This document shows, in pieces, positions 8,840 through 16,701 of a stretch of DNA of 64,000 nt. How positions within the stretch are numbered: the stretch's first letter is position 1; each line of letters begins with the position of its first letter. Origin of the DNA: Lagierella sp. (GTDB taxonomy: Bacteria > Bacillota > Clostridia > Tissierellales > Peptoniphilaceae); assembly GCF_029983815.1 (NCBI RefSeq), contig NZ_JASBYU010000002.1:153080-217079 (forward strand), written 5' to 3'. The notes beneath the pieces were generated by a model. It was given only the letters and a program-made list of their open reading frames with translations. It searched no databases and had not been told where the DNA came from. The position numbers and the translations under genes were made by a program.

Positions 8840-9586
8840 ATGAAATTTAAAAAAGTATTATTAGGTTTAGTTACAATTGCAGCATTAGGTTTAACTGCAT
8901 GTAACCAACCAGCAAAGACTGATGGAGCAAATGATACTACTGGTGCTGCTGGTAGTTCAGAAGCTGTAGCAACAACAGAAGTTAAGAAGATGAAGGGCGA
9001 CGAATTAGACGCTATTGAAGGAGACAACAAGAAGAAGGACGGAGTTTTAGTAGTTGATGTAAGACCTGAAGAACAATATAAAGAAGGTCACTTAAAACAC
9101 GCTATTAACGTATTTGTTGATGATTTAAAGGCTGATCCAGAAATATTAGCTGATTACAAAGATACTCCAGTAATCGTATATTGTAACACTGGTAAGAAAA
9201 GTGCAGAAGCTGCTCAAATCTTAGCAGAAAATGGTTATAAAGACGTAACTGACGCTGAAGGTGTTAAAGACTATGAATACGAAAATATAGTTAAGTATTC
9301 AAGCATCACTTCTAAGAAGTTCTTAGAAATGAAGAACGACGCTACTGTTGTAGACGTAAGACCTGCTGAAGACTATGATAAGGGACATGTTGAAGGTGCT
9401 GTTTCAGTTCCATTTGACAAAGTTGAAGAAAATATGGACAAGATTCCTGAAGGAAAACCTGTTATAACTTACTGCTTTACAGGAAATAAGAGTAGTGATG
9501 TAGCTAATACACTTACTGAAAAGGGCTACGAAGTATACAACGTTCTTGAAGGAACCAAAGAACACGATTACGAACTAGTAAAATAG
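8840..9586 (+). CDS. Tandem rhodanese-domain lipoprotein
   Basis: Probable membrane-anchored sulfurtransferase facing outside. Signal peptide with lipobox LGLTAC (Cys21), then an Ala/Thr/Gly linker and two short single-type rhodanese domains. The catalytic cysteines are Cys115 (VIVYCNTGKKS) and Cys212 (VITYCFTGNKS), so both domains look active. Each also keeps the DVRP strand and the GH(L/V) motif. The 248-residue length fits two minimal domains. It has its own extended -10 promoter and a terminator. The next gene starts the rSAM/selenodomain cluster. A link in sulfur or selenium transfer is possible but is inferred from position only. Confidence 0.9.
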   Translation: MKFKKVLLGLVTIAALGLTACNQPAKTDGANDTTGAAGSSEAVATTEVKKMKGDELDAIEGDNKKKDGVLVVDVRPEEQYKEGHLKHAINVFVDDLKADPEILADYKDTPVIVYCNTGKKSAEAAQILAENGYKDVTDAEGVKDYEYENIVKYSSITSKKFLEMKNDATVVDVRPAEDYDKGHVEGAVSVPFDKVEENMDKIPEGKPVITYCFTGNKSSDVANTLTEKGYEVYNVLEGTKEHDYELVK

Positions 9587-9593
9587 TTTAGTC

Positions 9594-9627
9594 ATGAACT
9601 ACTCTGCAAAGGGTAGTTCATTTTTTT
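9594..9627 (+). terminator. Intrinsic terminator after the rhodanese gene
   Basis: Stem ATGAACTAC (9594-9602) with GTAGTTCAT (9613-9621) and a T-run to 9627. The next start codon is only four bases further on. Confidence 0.85.
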
Positions 9628-9630
9628 AAT

Positions 9631-10281
9631 ATGAAAGAAGCTATTATATTTTTTACCAGAGTACCTTTGCCGGGAAAGACCAAGACGAGGCTGTTGACGG
9701 ATTTTTCACCCCAGGAAGCTGCGAGGATTCATAAAATTATTTTGACTTCAATCTTCAACAATATTCTTTCTGTAGACAGGGATATCTTTGTATATATAAA
9801 TCCTATGGAAGAAAGTGAAGTACTTAAAGAACTACTTAATTGGGATAGGTTTTATCCTCAAATTGGAGAAAATCTCAATGAAAAAATGCAAAATGCAATA
9901 TTTGAGGTGTTGGATCGGGGCTATGAAAGAGTTATTCTTCTAGGATCGGACTTAATAGGTGTGACAGAAGACTACCTGCAGAAGGCTTTTGACATACTCG
10001 ACACAAAGGACATAGTCATTGGTCCTTCAGAGGATGGAGGCTACTGCTTAATCGGTATGAAGAAAAAAATTTTCTGTGTATTTGATGAGGAAAAGTCAAG
10101 TCATAGCAAAGTGTTGGAAAATCTCATAAGTCGAATTGATAATGATAATCTAAGTTATGAACTTTTAGAAGAGATATACGATGTGGATTTAACTTCTGAC
10201 TTTAATAGGGTAACTGGAAATACAAATAAGGACATTGATGAATTTGAAAGGATTATAAGGAGCGAATATGAAAGAAAGTAG
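9631..10281 (+). CDS. TIGR04282-type glycosyltransferase (transferase 1, rSAM/selenodomain-associated; DUF2064)
   Basis: Predicted nucleotide-sugar or related transferase of the family that travels with ArsS-type radical SAM proteins. The N-terminal motif IIFFTRVPLPGKTKTRL is diagnostic. The acidic LLGSDLIGVT loop and the SEDGGYCLIG motif follow at residues ~108 and ~132. The 216-residue length is normal. The start is odd: the ATG lies 4 bases after a terminator T-run and has no ribosome site, yet the protein begins exactly as the family does. First gene of an eight-gene string with overlaps, so it is probably one operon. The acceptor is unknown. In arsenosugar producers the cluster makes arsenic sugars, but arsM is not present here. 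Confidence 0.88.
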   Translation: MKEAIIFFTRVPLPGKTKTRLLTDFSPQEAARIHKIILTSIFNNILSVDRDIFVYINPMEESEVLKELLNWDRFYPQIGENLNEKMQNAIFEVLDRGYERVILLGSDLIGVTEDYLQKAFDILDTKDIVIGPSEDGGYCLIGMKKKIFCVFDEEKSSHSKVLENLISRIDNDNLSYELLEEIYDVDLTSDFNRVTGNTNKDIDEFERIIRSEYERK

Positions 10282-10987
10282 TAATATGAGCAGTTCCAAC
10301 AAAAAGCGAATAGCTTTATTGGTTGTGGTTGGAATCTGTCTATTGGTATATTTTTTTGTGCCAGCTGTAAATAAGGGAGTCAACTCTTCTATAAAGACTT
10401 TAACCAAGCTGGACTTAGATGGAGTAATAGAATATATAAGGGGTTATGGTACCTATGCTGCAGTAATATCATTTTTCTTAATGATTTTACAGTCAATTAT
10501 CTCCCCAATACCTGCATTTTTTATAACTTTGGCAAATGCAGCAATCTTTGGATGGGTTAAGGGAGCTATACTATCCTGGTCATCCGCCATGGTAGGGGCT
10601 GCAATGTGCTTTTATATTGCAAGGATTTTAGGTAGAGATGTGGTAGAAAAGATCGCCACCAAGACTGCTTTAGAATCCGTTGATGTATTCTTTAAAAAAT
10701 ATGGTAAGTATACAATCCTAGTTTGTAGATTGTTACCATTTATCTCCTTTGATGTAGTCAGTTATGCGGCAGGTCTTACTTCCATGGGATTTTGGCCATT
10801 TTTTATTGCAACAGGTATAGGTCAATTACCTGCAACTATAATCTACTCAAAGGTGGGAGAGCTTAGTGGTTCAGCAAAGACCTTGGTAATAGGATTACTT
10901 AGTCTCTTTGCAATTTCAGTAATTATCTTTATGATTAAGAAGATTTATAATGATAGACAAGCGAAGAAATCTGCAAAAGTTGAGTAA
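10268..10987 (+). CDS. TVP38/TMEM64 family membrane protein
   Basis: A 239-residue integral membrane protein of the SNARE-associated (DedA-like) superfamily. It has an N-terminal membrane helix, the family loop SPIPAFFITLANAAIFGW, and the CRLLPFISFDVVSYAAGLT segment near residues 155-175. The start has an AAGGAG site, and the gene overlaps the preceding transferase by 14 bp. Relatives are thought to move lipids or small ions. In this cluster it may serve export or envelope placement of the cluster product, which is inference. Confidence 0.88.
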   Translation: MKESSNMSSSNKKRIALLVVVGICLLVYFFVPAVNKGVNSSIKTLTKLDLDGVIEYIRGYGTYAAVISFFLMILQSIISPIPAFFITLANAAIFGWVKGAILSWSSAMVGAAMCFYIARILGRDVVEKIATKTALESVDVFFKKYGKYTILVCRLLPFISFDVVSYAAGLTSMGFWPFFIATGIGQLPATIIYSKVGELSGSAKTLVIGLLSLFAISVIIFMIKKIYNDRQAKKSAKVE

Positions 10988-11612
10988 GATACTATTGACT
11001 ATTTTTATAGTCGTAGTATCCGTAATAGTTTTAAAATATCTACCATTTGAGAAAATTAGGGAAATCATACAAAGTGGAGGGGCGTTTTCACCGCTTATAT
11101 ATATAGCTTTATTTTCCATTCTACCAATATTTTTCTTTCCCGTTCCCGTACTTGCCTTAGCTGCAGGTATTGCCTTTGGCCTTTGGAAGGGAACTCTTTA
11201 TACTATGATAGGAGCTAGTATAAACTGCGTCTTAATGTATTTAATTGCAAGGTATATAGGCAAGGAACAGGTAGATAGGTATTTGAATAGACGACTAAGT
11301 GAGGATATGAAGAGAAAGCTTACTTCTAAGGAGACCAATCTGGGATTTTATCTATTTGTCCTTAGACTTACTCCGATTATCCCATATAATTTAATAAACT
11401 ATATGTCTGGACTTTTGAATATAGGCTTAAGAAAGTATATAATAATTTCGATTTTGGGGATTATGCCTGGGACCATAGTCTATTTAAATATGGGTGATAA
11501 GTCCATAGACTATAAATCCAAGGAATTTGTCCTGTCAATTATCTTTATGATTATATTGATATTGATTTCAAACTTCTTGGCAAAATACTTGAAGAAAAAA
11601 GGTAAACTATGA
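10950..11612 (+). CDS. Second TVP38/TMEM64 family membrane protein
   Basis: 220 residues, same superfamily as the previous gene, with which it overlaps by 38 bp. Motifs: PVPVLALAAGIAFGLWKG, then LRLTPIIPYNLINYMSGL near residues 145-165. Several transmembrane helices. The two paralogues next to each other may form a heteromer or have split roles. The ribosome site is weak, consistent with translational coupling. The next gene overlaps it by 4 bp. Confidence 0.87.
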   Translation: MIDKRRNLQKLSKILLTIFIVVVSVIVLKYLPFEKIREIIQSGGAFSPLIYIALFSILPIFFFPVPVLALAAGIAFGLWKGTLYTMIGASINCVLMYLIARYIGKEQVDRYLNRRLSEDMKRKLTSKETNLGFYLFVLRLTPIIPYNLINYMSGLLNIGLRKYIIISILGIMPGTIVYLNMGDKSIDYKSKEFVLSIIFMIILILISNFLAKYLKKKGKL

Positions 11613-12277
11613 TCTCAATTATAGTTCCAGTATATAGAGATGAAGCAGCTTTAAAGAACTTTTTAGCTCAAAAAAATAAACTAAAAGGCGATTATGAGCT
11701 GCTTTTTGTCATAACTAAGGAAGACGAGCACCTAGTACAAAAGTATAAAGATGAGAGGATTTTGATTGCGCCTAAGGGAAGAAGTTTTCAAATGAACCAT
11801 GGAGCAAAGAATTCCACTGGAGAGATACTACTGTTTTTACATTGTGACAGCATCTTTGAGGAAAATATACTTGAAGAAGTACAAAAGAGTATAGAGAAAA
11901 GTCCTGCAGGTTGTTTAAGACTCTACTTTGACTCAAAGCATCCTCTAATGAAGATCTGTGGGTTTATGTCCAGGTTACGGGTTAGAACAAGAAATATTGC
12001 ATTTGGCGACCAAGGTATCTTCTTAACAAGAAATCTCCTTGAGGAAATTGGAGGATTTAGGGAAATTCCAATAATGGAAGACTACCAACTATCTATGGAT
12101 ATCAAGGATAGGGGCATTAGAATTTTACAATGTGATTCCAAGATAATCACCAGGGCTGTGAGATTTGAAAAAGGTGGAATGTTAAGGACCATGTATAGGA
12201 TGCAAAAGTTTCAACATATGTATAGAAATGGAGAATCCATAAGTAAAATTGCAAGAGAGTATAGGAATATAAGATGA
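11609..12277 (+). CDS. TIGR04283-type glycosyltransferase (transferase 2, rSAM/selenodomain-associated)
   Basis: GT-A fold, family 2-like glycosyltransferase of 222 residues. It begins MISIIVPVYRD and has the family features APKGRSFQMNHGAKN, FLHCDSIF (the acidic metal/nucleotide site), FGDQGIFL and MEDYQLSMDI. It overlaps both neighbours by 4 bp. Together with the DUF2064 transferase it forms the paired transferases that mark rSAM/selenodomain clusters. The sugar donor and acceptor are unknown. Confidence 0.9.
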   Translation: MISIIVPVYRDEAALKNFLAQKNKLKGDYELLFVITKEDEHLVQKYKDERILIAPKGRSFQMNHGAKNSTGEILLFLHCDSIFEENILEEVQKSIEKSPAGCLRLYFDSKHPLMKICGFMSRLRVRTRNIAFGDQGIFLTRNLLEEIGGFREIPIMEDYQLSMDIKDRGIRILQCDSKIITRAVRFEKGGMLRTMYRMQKFQHMYRNGESISKIAREYRNIR

Positions 12278-13227
12278 GCTATTTTGATTTAGTAGAAGAA
12301 AAATGTATAGAATGTGGAAAGTGCACTAAAAACTGTGACTTTTTAAAGAAATATGACTTAAATTTAAAGGACTATGTGAAGAGAGATGATTTAAAATACA
12401 GTTGTTTTCTCTGTGGAAAATGCAATAGAGTCTGTCCTGTGGACCTGGACGGAAGAATTATCGCCCAGGAGCATAGGAAGGGAGAGGAAAGGGGATTTAC
12501 CCTGATGAAGATGGAAAAATCTCCCTATATCTTTAGAAATAATTCTAAGAAAAAGTCCGATACCCTACTTTTTTTAGGCTGCTCCTTTCCTAGACAATAC
12601 CCAGAGACTTCAAAAAAATTGGTGGAAATATTTGAAGAAAAGGGCATAGATTTTTCCTTGGACTGTTGTGGAAAGCCTGTCTTTGAAACTGGAGATATGA
12701 AAAGGGCGAAAAAGGATAAGAAAAGGCTGGAGGAGATCTTTAAGAAAAAGGGCGTTAAAAGGATAGTTACAGCCTGCATGAACTGTTATTACTTCTTTAA
12801 GGCAAATTACGATATAGAAGTGGTTTCAGTCTACCATGAGCTAAAGGAGTTGGGGCTAGGTAGGAAAGTAGAAGAGGAAAAAAATATATTTGTGCCATGT
12901 CCCGACAGAAAGACCTTGGAAGTATTGGAGGAGATAAAATATTTTGTTCCAAATTTAAATACCCCCTTTGAAGATGTTCAATGTTGTGGTCTTGGAGGAC
13001 TTGCCATTAGTAGAGAACCGGAAATCGCCGATGGATTTATAAAAAAATTAAAGTCCTATGACAAACCTATCACCACCTACTGTGCCAGTTGCTCCAGTAG
13101 ATTTAGAAGGGCGGATTTAAACTTATCGGGTCATATTCTATGTGATATACTTAATGTAAAAGAAATAGAGAGATTAAAGTTTTTATCTGGGAGTTTAGAG
13201 CTGAGAAATTTTAGGAGAAGTAGATGA
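12274..13227 (+). CDS. (Fe-S)-binding CCG-domain protein (HdrD/GlpC-like)
   Basis: 317-residue cytoplasmic iron-sulfur protein. The N-terminus has two ferredoxin-like 4Fe-4S motifs (CIECGKCTKNC, then CFLCGKCNRVC). The C-terminal half has cysteine-rich elements of heterodisulfide-reductase type: LFLGCSF, CCGKPVFE, CMNCYYFF, QCCGLGG and YCASCSSR. A redox role is likely, for example supplying electrons to the radical SAM enzyme or handling a thiol/selenol intermediate; this is inference. It overlaps both neighbours by 4 bp, so it belongs to the operon. Confidence 0.9.
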   Translation: MSYFDLVEEKCIECGKCTKNCDFLKKYDLNLKDYVKRDDLKYSCFLCGKCNRVCPVDLDGRIIAQEHRKGEERGFTLMKMEKSPYIFRNNSKKKSDTLLFLGCSFPRQYPETSKKLVEIFEEKGIDFSLDCCGKPVFETGDMKRAKKDKKRLEEIFKKKGVKRIVTACMNCYYFFKANYDIEVVSVYHELKELGLGRKVEEEKNIFVPCPDRKTLEVLEEIKYFVPNLNTPFEDVQCCGLGGLAISREPEIADGFIKKLKSYDKPITTYCASCSSRFRRADLNLSGHILCDILNVKEIERLKFLSGSLELRNFRRSR

Positions 13228-13661
13228 CACCATTAGAATTTCAAAAAAGTATGAGTTCTAAGGGTTTTAACTGTTCCCAAATCGTATTTTCCTATTTTGC
13301 ACCAAGGCTTGGATTGGATTTAAATAAGGCTTTGAAGATATCTTCTGGCTTTGGGAAGGGTATGCAGAAAAGTTCTATTTGCGGAGTTGTTACTGGTGCC
13401 TACATGGTCTTAGGTCTATACTACGGAAATAGTTTAGAGGATTTTGACAAAACCCAATTGAAGAAAAAACTTCTGGAATTTGATGATGAATTTGCTAAGA
13501 TTTCAAATTCTCAAATCTGTAAAGAGATTGTGGGAGTCGATTTAAGGGATATTGATAAAGTTAAAGAGATGGCTATAAAAAATCCGGATTTTATGATAAA
13601 ATGCTCGGATTTAGTGATAGATACTATCAAAATTATAGAAAAAATTGTAAAGGAGAGTTGA
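13224..13661 (+). CDS. C_GCAxxG_C_C family protein
   Basis: 145-residue putative redox protein. The spaced cysteines of the family are present: NCSQ near residue 14, ICGVVTG (the GCAxxG position) near 52, QICKEIVG near 95 and IKCSDLV near 131. Relatives are often beside molybdenum, selenium or radical SAM genes; the function is not established. It overlaps the Fe-S gene by 4 bp and is followed two bases later by the next start. Confidence 0.88.
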   Translation: MTPLEFQKSMSSKGFNCSQIVFSYFAPRLGLDLNKALKISSGFGKGMQKSSICGVVTGAYMVLGLYYGNSLEDFDKTQLKKKLLEFDDEFAKISNSQICKEIVGVDLRDIDKVKEMAIKNPDFMIKCSDLVIDTIKIIEKIVKES

Positions 13662-13663
13662 TT

Positions 13664-14002
13664 ATGGCTGAATATTTTGAAAGAAAAGACTTAGAGGACT
13701 TTAGTAATGGAAGACTTGGAGAACATGGTAAGGATTTATGGGATAAATTTTTAGGATATTATGGACCAGTTTTTCAAGAGGGAGAATTGACAACAAGGGA
13801 AAAGAACCTTATTGCATTAGCTGTTGCCCATGCAGTTAGCTGTCCATATTGTATAGAAGCCTATACTACAGCATCCCTTGAAAGTGGCTATACTACAGAG
13901 CAGATGATGGAAGCGGTTCATGTAGCAAGTGCTATAACTGGGGGAGCGGTTTTGGCCCATGGTGTTCAAATGACAAAATTGGCAGAGGAGCTTGAATTTT
14001 AA
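13664..14002 (+). CDS. AhpD-like carboxymuconolactone decarboxylase domain protein (TIGR04169-type)
   Basis: Start at ATG 13664, behind AAGGAGAG. A longer frame from 13601 has no ribosome site and lies inside the preceding gene. 112 residues, one helical AhpD-like domain with the redox pair in SCPYCIEAYT (CxxC) and a His in EAVHVASAI. This matches the peroxidase-like partner that accompanies arsenosugar/selenodomain radical SAM genes. Probable thiol-dependent redox function. The stop overlaps the arsS ATG by one base. Confidence 0.9.
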   Translation: MAEYFERKDLEDFSNGRLGEHGKDLWDKFLGYYGPVFQEGELTTREKNLIALAVAHAVSCPYCIEAYTTASLESGYTTEQMMEAVHVASAITGGAVLAHGVQMTKLAEELEF

Positions 14003-14955
14003 TGTCATTGCCTAAGGAAAAGACCAGAGTCGTTACTCCCTTTATTCAAAAGGCGGTAAAACTAATCTCTTCGTCCCATCCTTCTACAATGCAAATAAAT
14101 ATAACTAGAAATTGTAACTTGGCTTGTAAACACTGTCACCTTAACTGTGGGCCCAATAGGTCTGAGGATATGGATTTTGATACGGCCAATGCCTGTATAG
14201 ATGTATTTAAGAGGGAGGGCTTTAAGGTGTTGGACCTTACTGGAGGTGCTCCCGAAATGAGTCGTGTATTTAAGTACTTGATAGAAGAGTTAAGGGACTA
14301 CGCCGACAATATCATTGTAAGAACCAACCTATCCATCTATTTAGAAGAGGGATATGATATTGAGTTTTTAAAGAAAAACAAGGTAGAAATCTTTGCTTCC
14401 CTTCCCTTTTATGAAAAATCCAAAACCGATAAGGTAAGGGGTACAGGAGTTTACGATTCCAGTATAAAAGTATTAAAAAAGTTAAATGAGTTGGGATATG
14501 GCAAGGACTTGCCACTTAATCTGGTATACAATCCAGCAGGTGCAATCCTTCCTGGAAATCAGGAGGACTTGGAAAATGTATATCGAAGCAAACTAAAGGA
14601 TGAATATGGAATAGTCTTTAACAATCTATTTTCCATTACAAATATGCCCCTTGGTAGGTTTGAAGCTTGGCTTAAAAGAAGTGGAAACTACGAAAGGTAT
14701 ATGAAAAAGCTGGAAAGTGCTTTTAATCCAGAGGTTTTAGAGAGTCTAATGTGTCTTGATGCTATTTCTGTGGACTGGGATGGCAAGATCTATGACTGTG
14801 ACTTTAACTTAAGCATAGGCCTTCCATGTAAGGGCAAGATGAATATAAAAAATATCCCAGAGGATTTTGATTTTAGAAGACAGATTATGACAGGAGACCA
14901 TTGCTATGGTTGTACTGCTGGTGCAGGATCTTCATGAGGAGGGTCCTTAAGCTAA
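14002..14955 (+). CDS. arsS: ArsS-type radical SAM protein, probable selenoprotein (UGA at 14935-14937 read as Sec)
   Basis: Radical SAM enzyme of the arsenosugar/selenodomain family. The SAM cluster motif CNLACKHC gives Cys38, Cys42 and Cys45. A TGGAPEMS motif and the C-terminal CLDAISVDWDGKIYDCDFN follow. The standard frame stops after HCYGCTAGAGSS. The next codons are TGA GGA GGG TCC TTA AGC TAA, so read-through gives GSS-U-GGSLS. Family members are known to end with SS(U/C)GG, and some are annotated as selenoproteins. A small hairpin with G in its loop follows at the right distance. If UGA is a stop, the gene ends at 14937 (311 residues); with Sec it is 317 residues. No arsM gene is nearby, so the substrate may not be arsenic. 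Confidence 0.85.
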
Positions 14956-14966
14956 GTTTAGCGAGA
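14938..14966 (+). promoter_or_regulatory. Candidate bacterial SECIS hairpin for arsS
   Basis: Immediately after the UGA, GCTA (14951-14954) and TAGC (14959-14962) pair around the loop AGTT. CTT/GAG (14946-14948 with 14963-14965) extends the stem across a two-base bulge. The loop G at 14956 is about 19 bases after the UGA, within the spacing I know for bacterial SECIS elements. Confidence 0.55.
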
Positions 14967-15019
14967 AAAAAGATATTTTTACAAAGCTTAAAAGCTTTAT
15001 AGAACCGAAGAATACAATT

Positions 15020-15071
15020 GAGCACTGATAGACATTTATTAAAATTGTCTTGTCAGTGCTCTGCTTTTTAA
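15020..15071. terminator. Terminator between convergent arsS cluster and CWB2 gene
   Basis: Stem GAGCACTGA (15020-15028) with TCAGTGCTC (15053-15061), then TGCTTTTTAATTT on the plus strand. It mainly serves the arsS operon and may also stop the minus-strand gene. Confidence 0.75.
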
Positions 15072-15072
15072 T

Positions 15073-16560
15073 TTACATATCTAAGAATAATTTTGTTCGA
15101 TTTTCTACATATTTTCCAATGGATCCAGTTCCACCTAGTATATATAGAGTATTTACCTTCTTGTACTTGATATAGCTTACAAAGTCATTTGGCAACTCGT
15201 CTTTTCTAGTAAGTAGAATAGGTCCGCCTAGGGCATTTGCCAAAGTAGTACCAGAAAGGGCATCTGCATAGTCCTCACCAGAAGCTAACATGATATAGTC
15301 TGGATTTGAATAGTAGTTATTTGCAAGTTTTGCCGCAGTTTCATATCTGGATTTACCAGAAAGTCTGGTGACATTCTTAACTCTCTTACTAATGAATTGT
15401 TCAATACCCACTGAAATGGAGCTGTCACCACCTACAATATATACCTCTTTAGCAGAACTTATTAAATCCACCACTGCAGGCTCTAAAACTTTGCCGTTGG
15501 TTAAAAGTAGATTTGCATTTTTCATCTTCGCAATTGGTGCAATGCTAAGTGCATCGGGGAAATTGACGCCATTTGCAAGGAATATGACATCACTTTGACT
15601 ATTTTGTCTTGCAACCTCTACTGCTGTGTCGTATCGGCTCTTTCCCTTTACATAGTGAATGGAAATGCCACTGGACTTTAAAGAGTCGATATAGTCCTTA
15701 GGCAATGTCTTTCCTCCAACTAAGTAGATTGTAGAAATCTTCTTAGTAAGCATAAGGTTTTTAATTTCTCCAGTCACTCTACCCGGGTCATTTAGTAGCA
15801 GGTGGGCATTTAAATTACCTGCCAATATGGAAGCGGTAATGCTGTCTGGGAAGGAATGTCCGTTGGAAATAACCGCAATATTTGAATCCACCTTTGCATA
15901 TTGATTGATGATAGCAGAGGTGTCAAATCTGGTATTACCAGACAATCTCTTTACGGTACTATAGGGGAAGGTGTGTAAAACATTCATCATATCCACAACT
16001 TCCAGGCCGTAGTCTTTGCTTGGAGCCCAATTTGCACCTAAGTCCTCTACCATTGGCGCTTTACCGTGAATGGAACCAAAATGTCTTGGATCTGGGGTGT
16101 TTGCCCTAGGATACCCAGCAGCTCCTGCATAGAGAGCTAAATGGTCTACCTGTGCTGTGATTCCCTCTTCCCATGATGAAAATCTAGTATGGGCTTCCGG
16201 GTCCTTGTCTCCGCCGCCCTTTGTAGTCTTAAGACCACAGGGATTAAAATAGGATGCATCTAGAACTCCACCAAATCTTAAAAAGTTTGTTTCCTTTGCT
16301 GATTGAGTATAGGTAACAGCGGGGTCAACTCCTCTGGATACAGAAACCGAATAGTATAGTGGCGCCAAATCGATAAATAATTGGTTGGCGTTTCTATTCT
16401 TTGCCCAAAGTTTCATCTGATGTACTGTAGTACTTGGTTTTCCTAAAATAGGTGTGTTAGTCCTTGCCTCTTGGGCGAAGGCGATGGTATTTATAGGAAT
16501 AACCATGGAAATGCATATTAAAAATGTAATTAAATGTCTAAAAATTTTCTTATCTTTCAT
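15073..16560 (-). CDS. Secreted glucosaminidase-like protein with three CWB2 repeats
   Basis: Cell-wall-anchored, probable N-acetylglucosaminidase (peptidoglycan hydrolase). The signal peptide ends near AFAQ. The lytic domain at about residues 45-200 carries the putative catalytic Glu in QSAKETNFL, plus FNPCGLKTT and RFSSWEEGI. Three CWB2 repeats follow from about residue 208 (KRLSGNTRFDT, then KGKSRYDTAVEVA, then RLSGKSRYETAAKLA), each with the PD(S/A) and VGG motifs. These non-covalently bind secondary wall polymers. Two more CWB2 proteins lie in the window, so this is the organism's standard anchoring mode. It has its own minus-strand promoter. Confidence 0.92.
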   Translation of the reverse strand: MKDKKIFRHLITFLICISMVIPINTIAFAQEARTNTPILGKPSTTVHQMKLWAKNRNANQLFIDLAPLYYSVSVSRGVDPAVTYTQSAKETNFLRFGGVLDASYFNPCGLKTTKGGGDKDPEAHTRFSSWEEGITAQVDHLALYAGAAGYPRANTPDPRHFGSIHGKAPMVEDLGANWAPSKDYGLEVVDMMNVLHTFPYSTVKRLSGNTRFDTSAIINQYAKVDSNIAVISNGHSFPDSITASILAGNLNAHLLLNDPGRVTGEIKNLMLTKKISTIYLVGGKTLPKDYIDSLKSSGISIHYVKGKSRYDTAVEVARQNSQSDVIFLANGVNFPDALSIAPIAKMKNANLLLTNGKVLEPAVVDLISSAKEVYIVGGDSSISVGIEQFISKRVKNVTRLSGKSRYETAAKLANNYYSNPDYIMLASGEDYADALSGTTLANALGGPILLTRKDELPNDFVSYIKYKKVNTLYILGGTGSIGKYVENRTKLFLDM

Positions 16561-16586
16561 TCTTTCCTCCCTTATATGACTATAGT

Positions 16587-16615
16587 ATTATATTTCCCTA
16601 AGCTATGTAAAGCAA
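16587..16615 (-). promoter_or_regulatory. Promoter of the CWB2 glucosaminidase gene
   Basis: On the minus strand, TTGCTT (16615-16610), a 17-bp spacer and TATAAT (16592-16587), with GGGAGG before the ATG at 16560. Confidence 0.7.
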
Positions 16616-16627
16616 AATTAGGATAAT

Positions 16628-16656
16628 TTGACTTTTCCACTATTTTATTCTAATAT
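16628..16656 (+). promoter_or_regulatory. Promoter of the arsR/zinc ATPase pair, with possible operator
   Basis: TTGACT (16628-16633), a 17-bp spacer and TAATAT (16651-16656). Just downstream, an imperfect ATGA-N8-TCAT palindrome at about 16669-16684 overlaps the expected transcription start and is a possible ArsR-family operator. That part is weak. Confidence 0.75.
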
Positions 16657-16701
16657 AAAGTTAACGAATGAATGGTTGCTCATATGAACATAGGAGGGAA
16701 T

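Noticed and set aside
14002..14937. ArsS ending at the TGA as a normal stop
   Set aside because: The codons after it match the family's conserved GG end and a SECIS-like hairpin follows, so read-through is the better reading; the shorter form stays possible.
14951..15072. A small gene following the GGAGGG after the arsS TGA
   Set aside because: The site looks like a ribosome site but no start codon follows at a usable distance; it is better explained as the Gly-Gly codons of the Sec extension.
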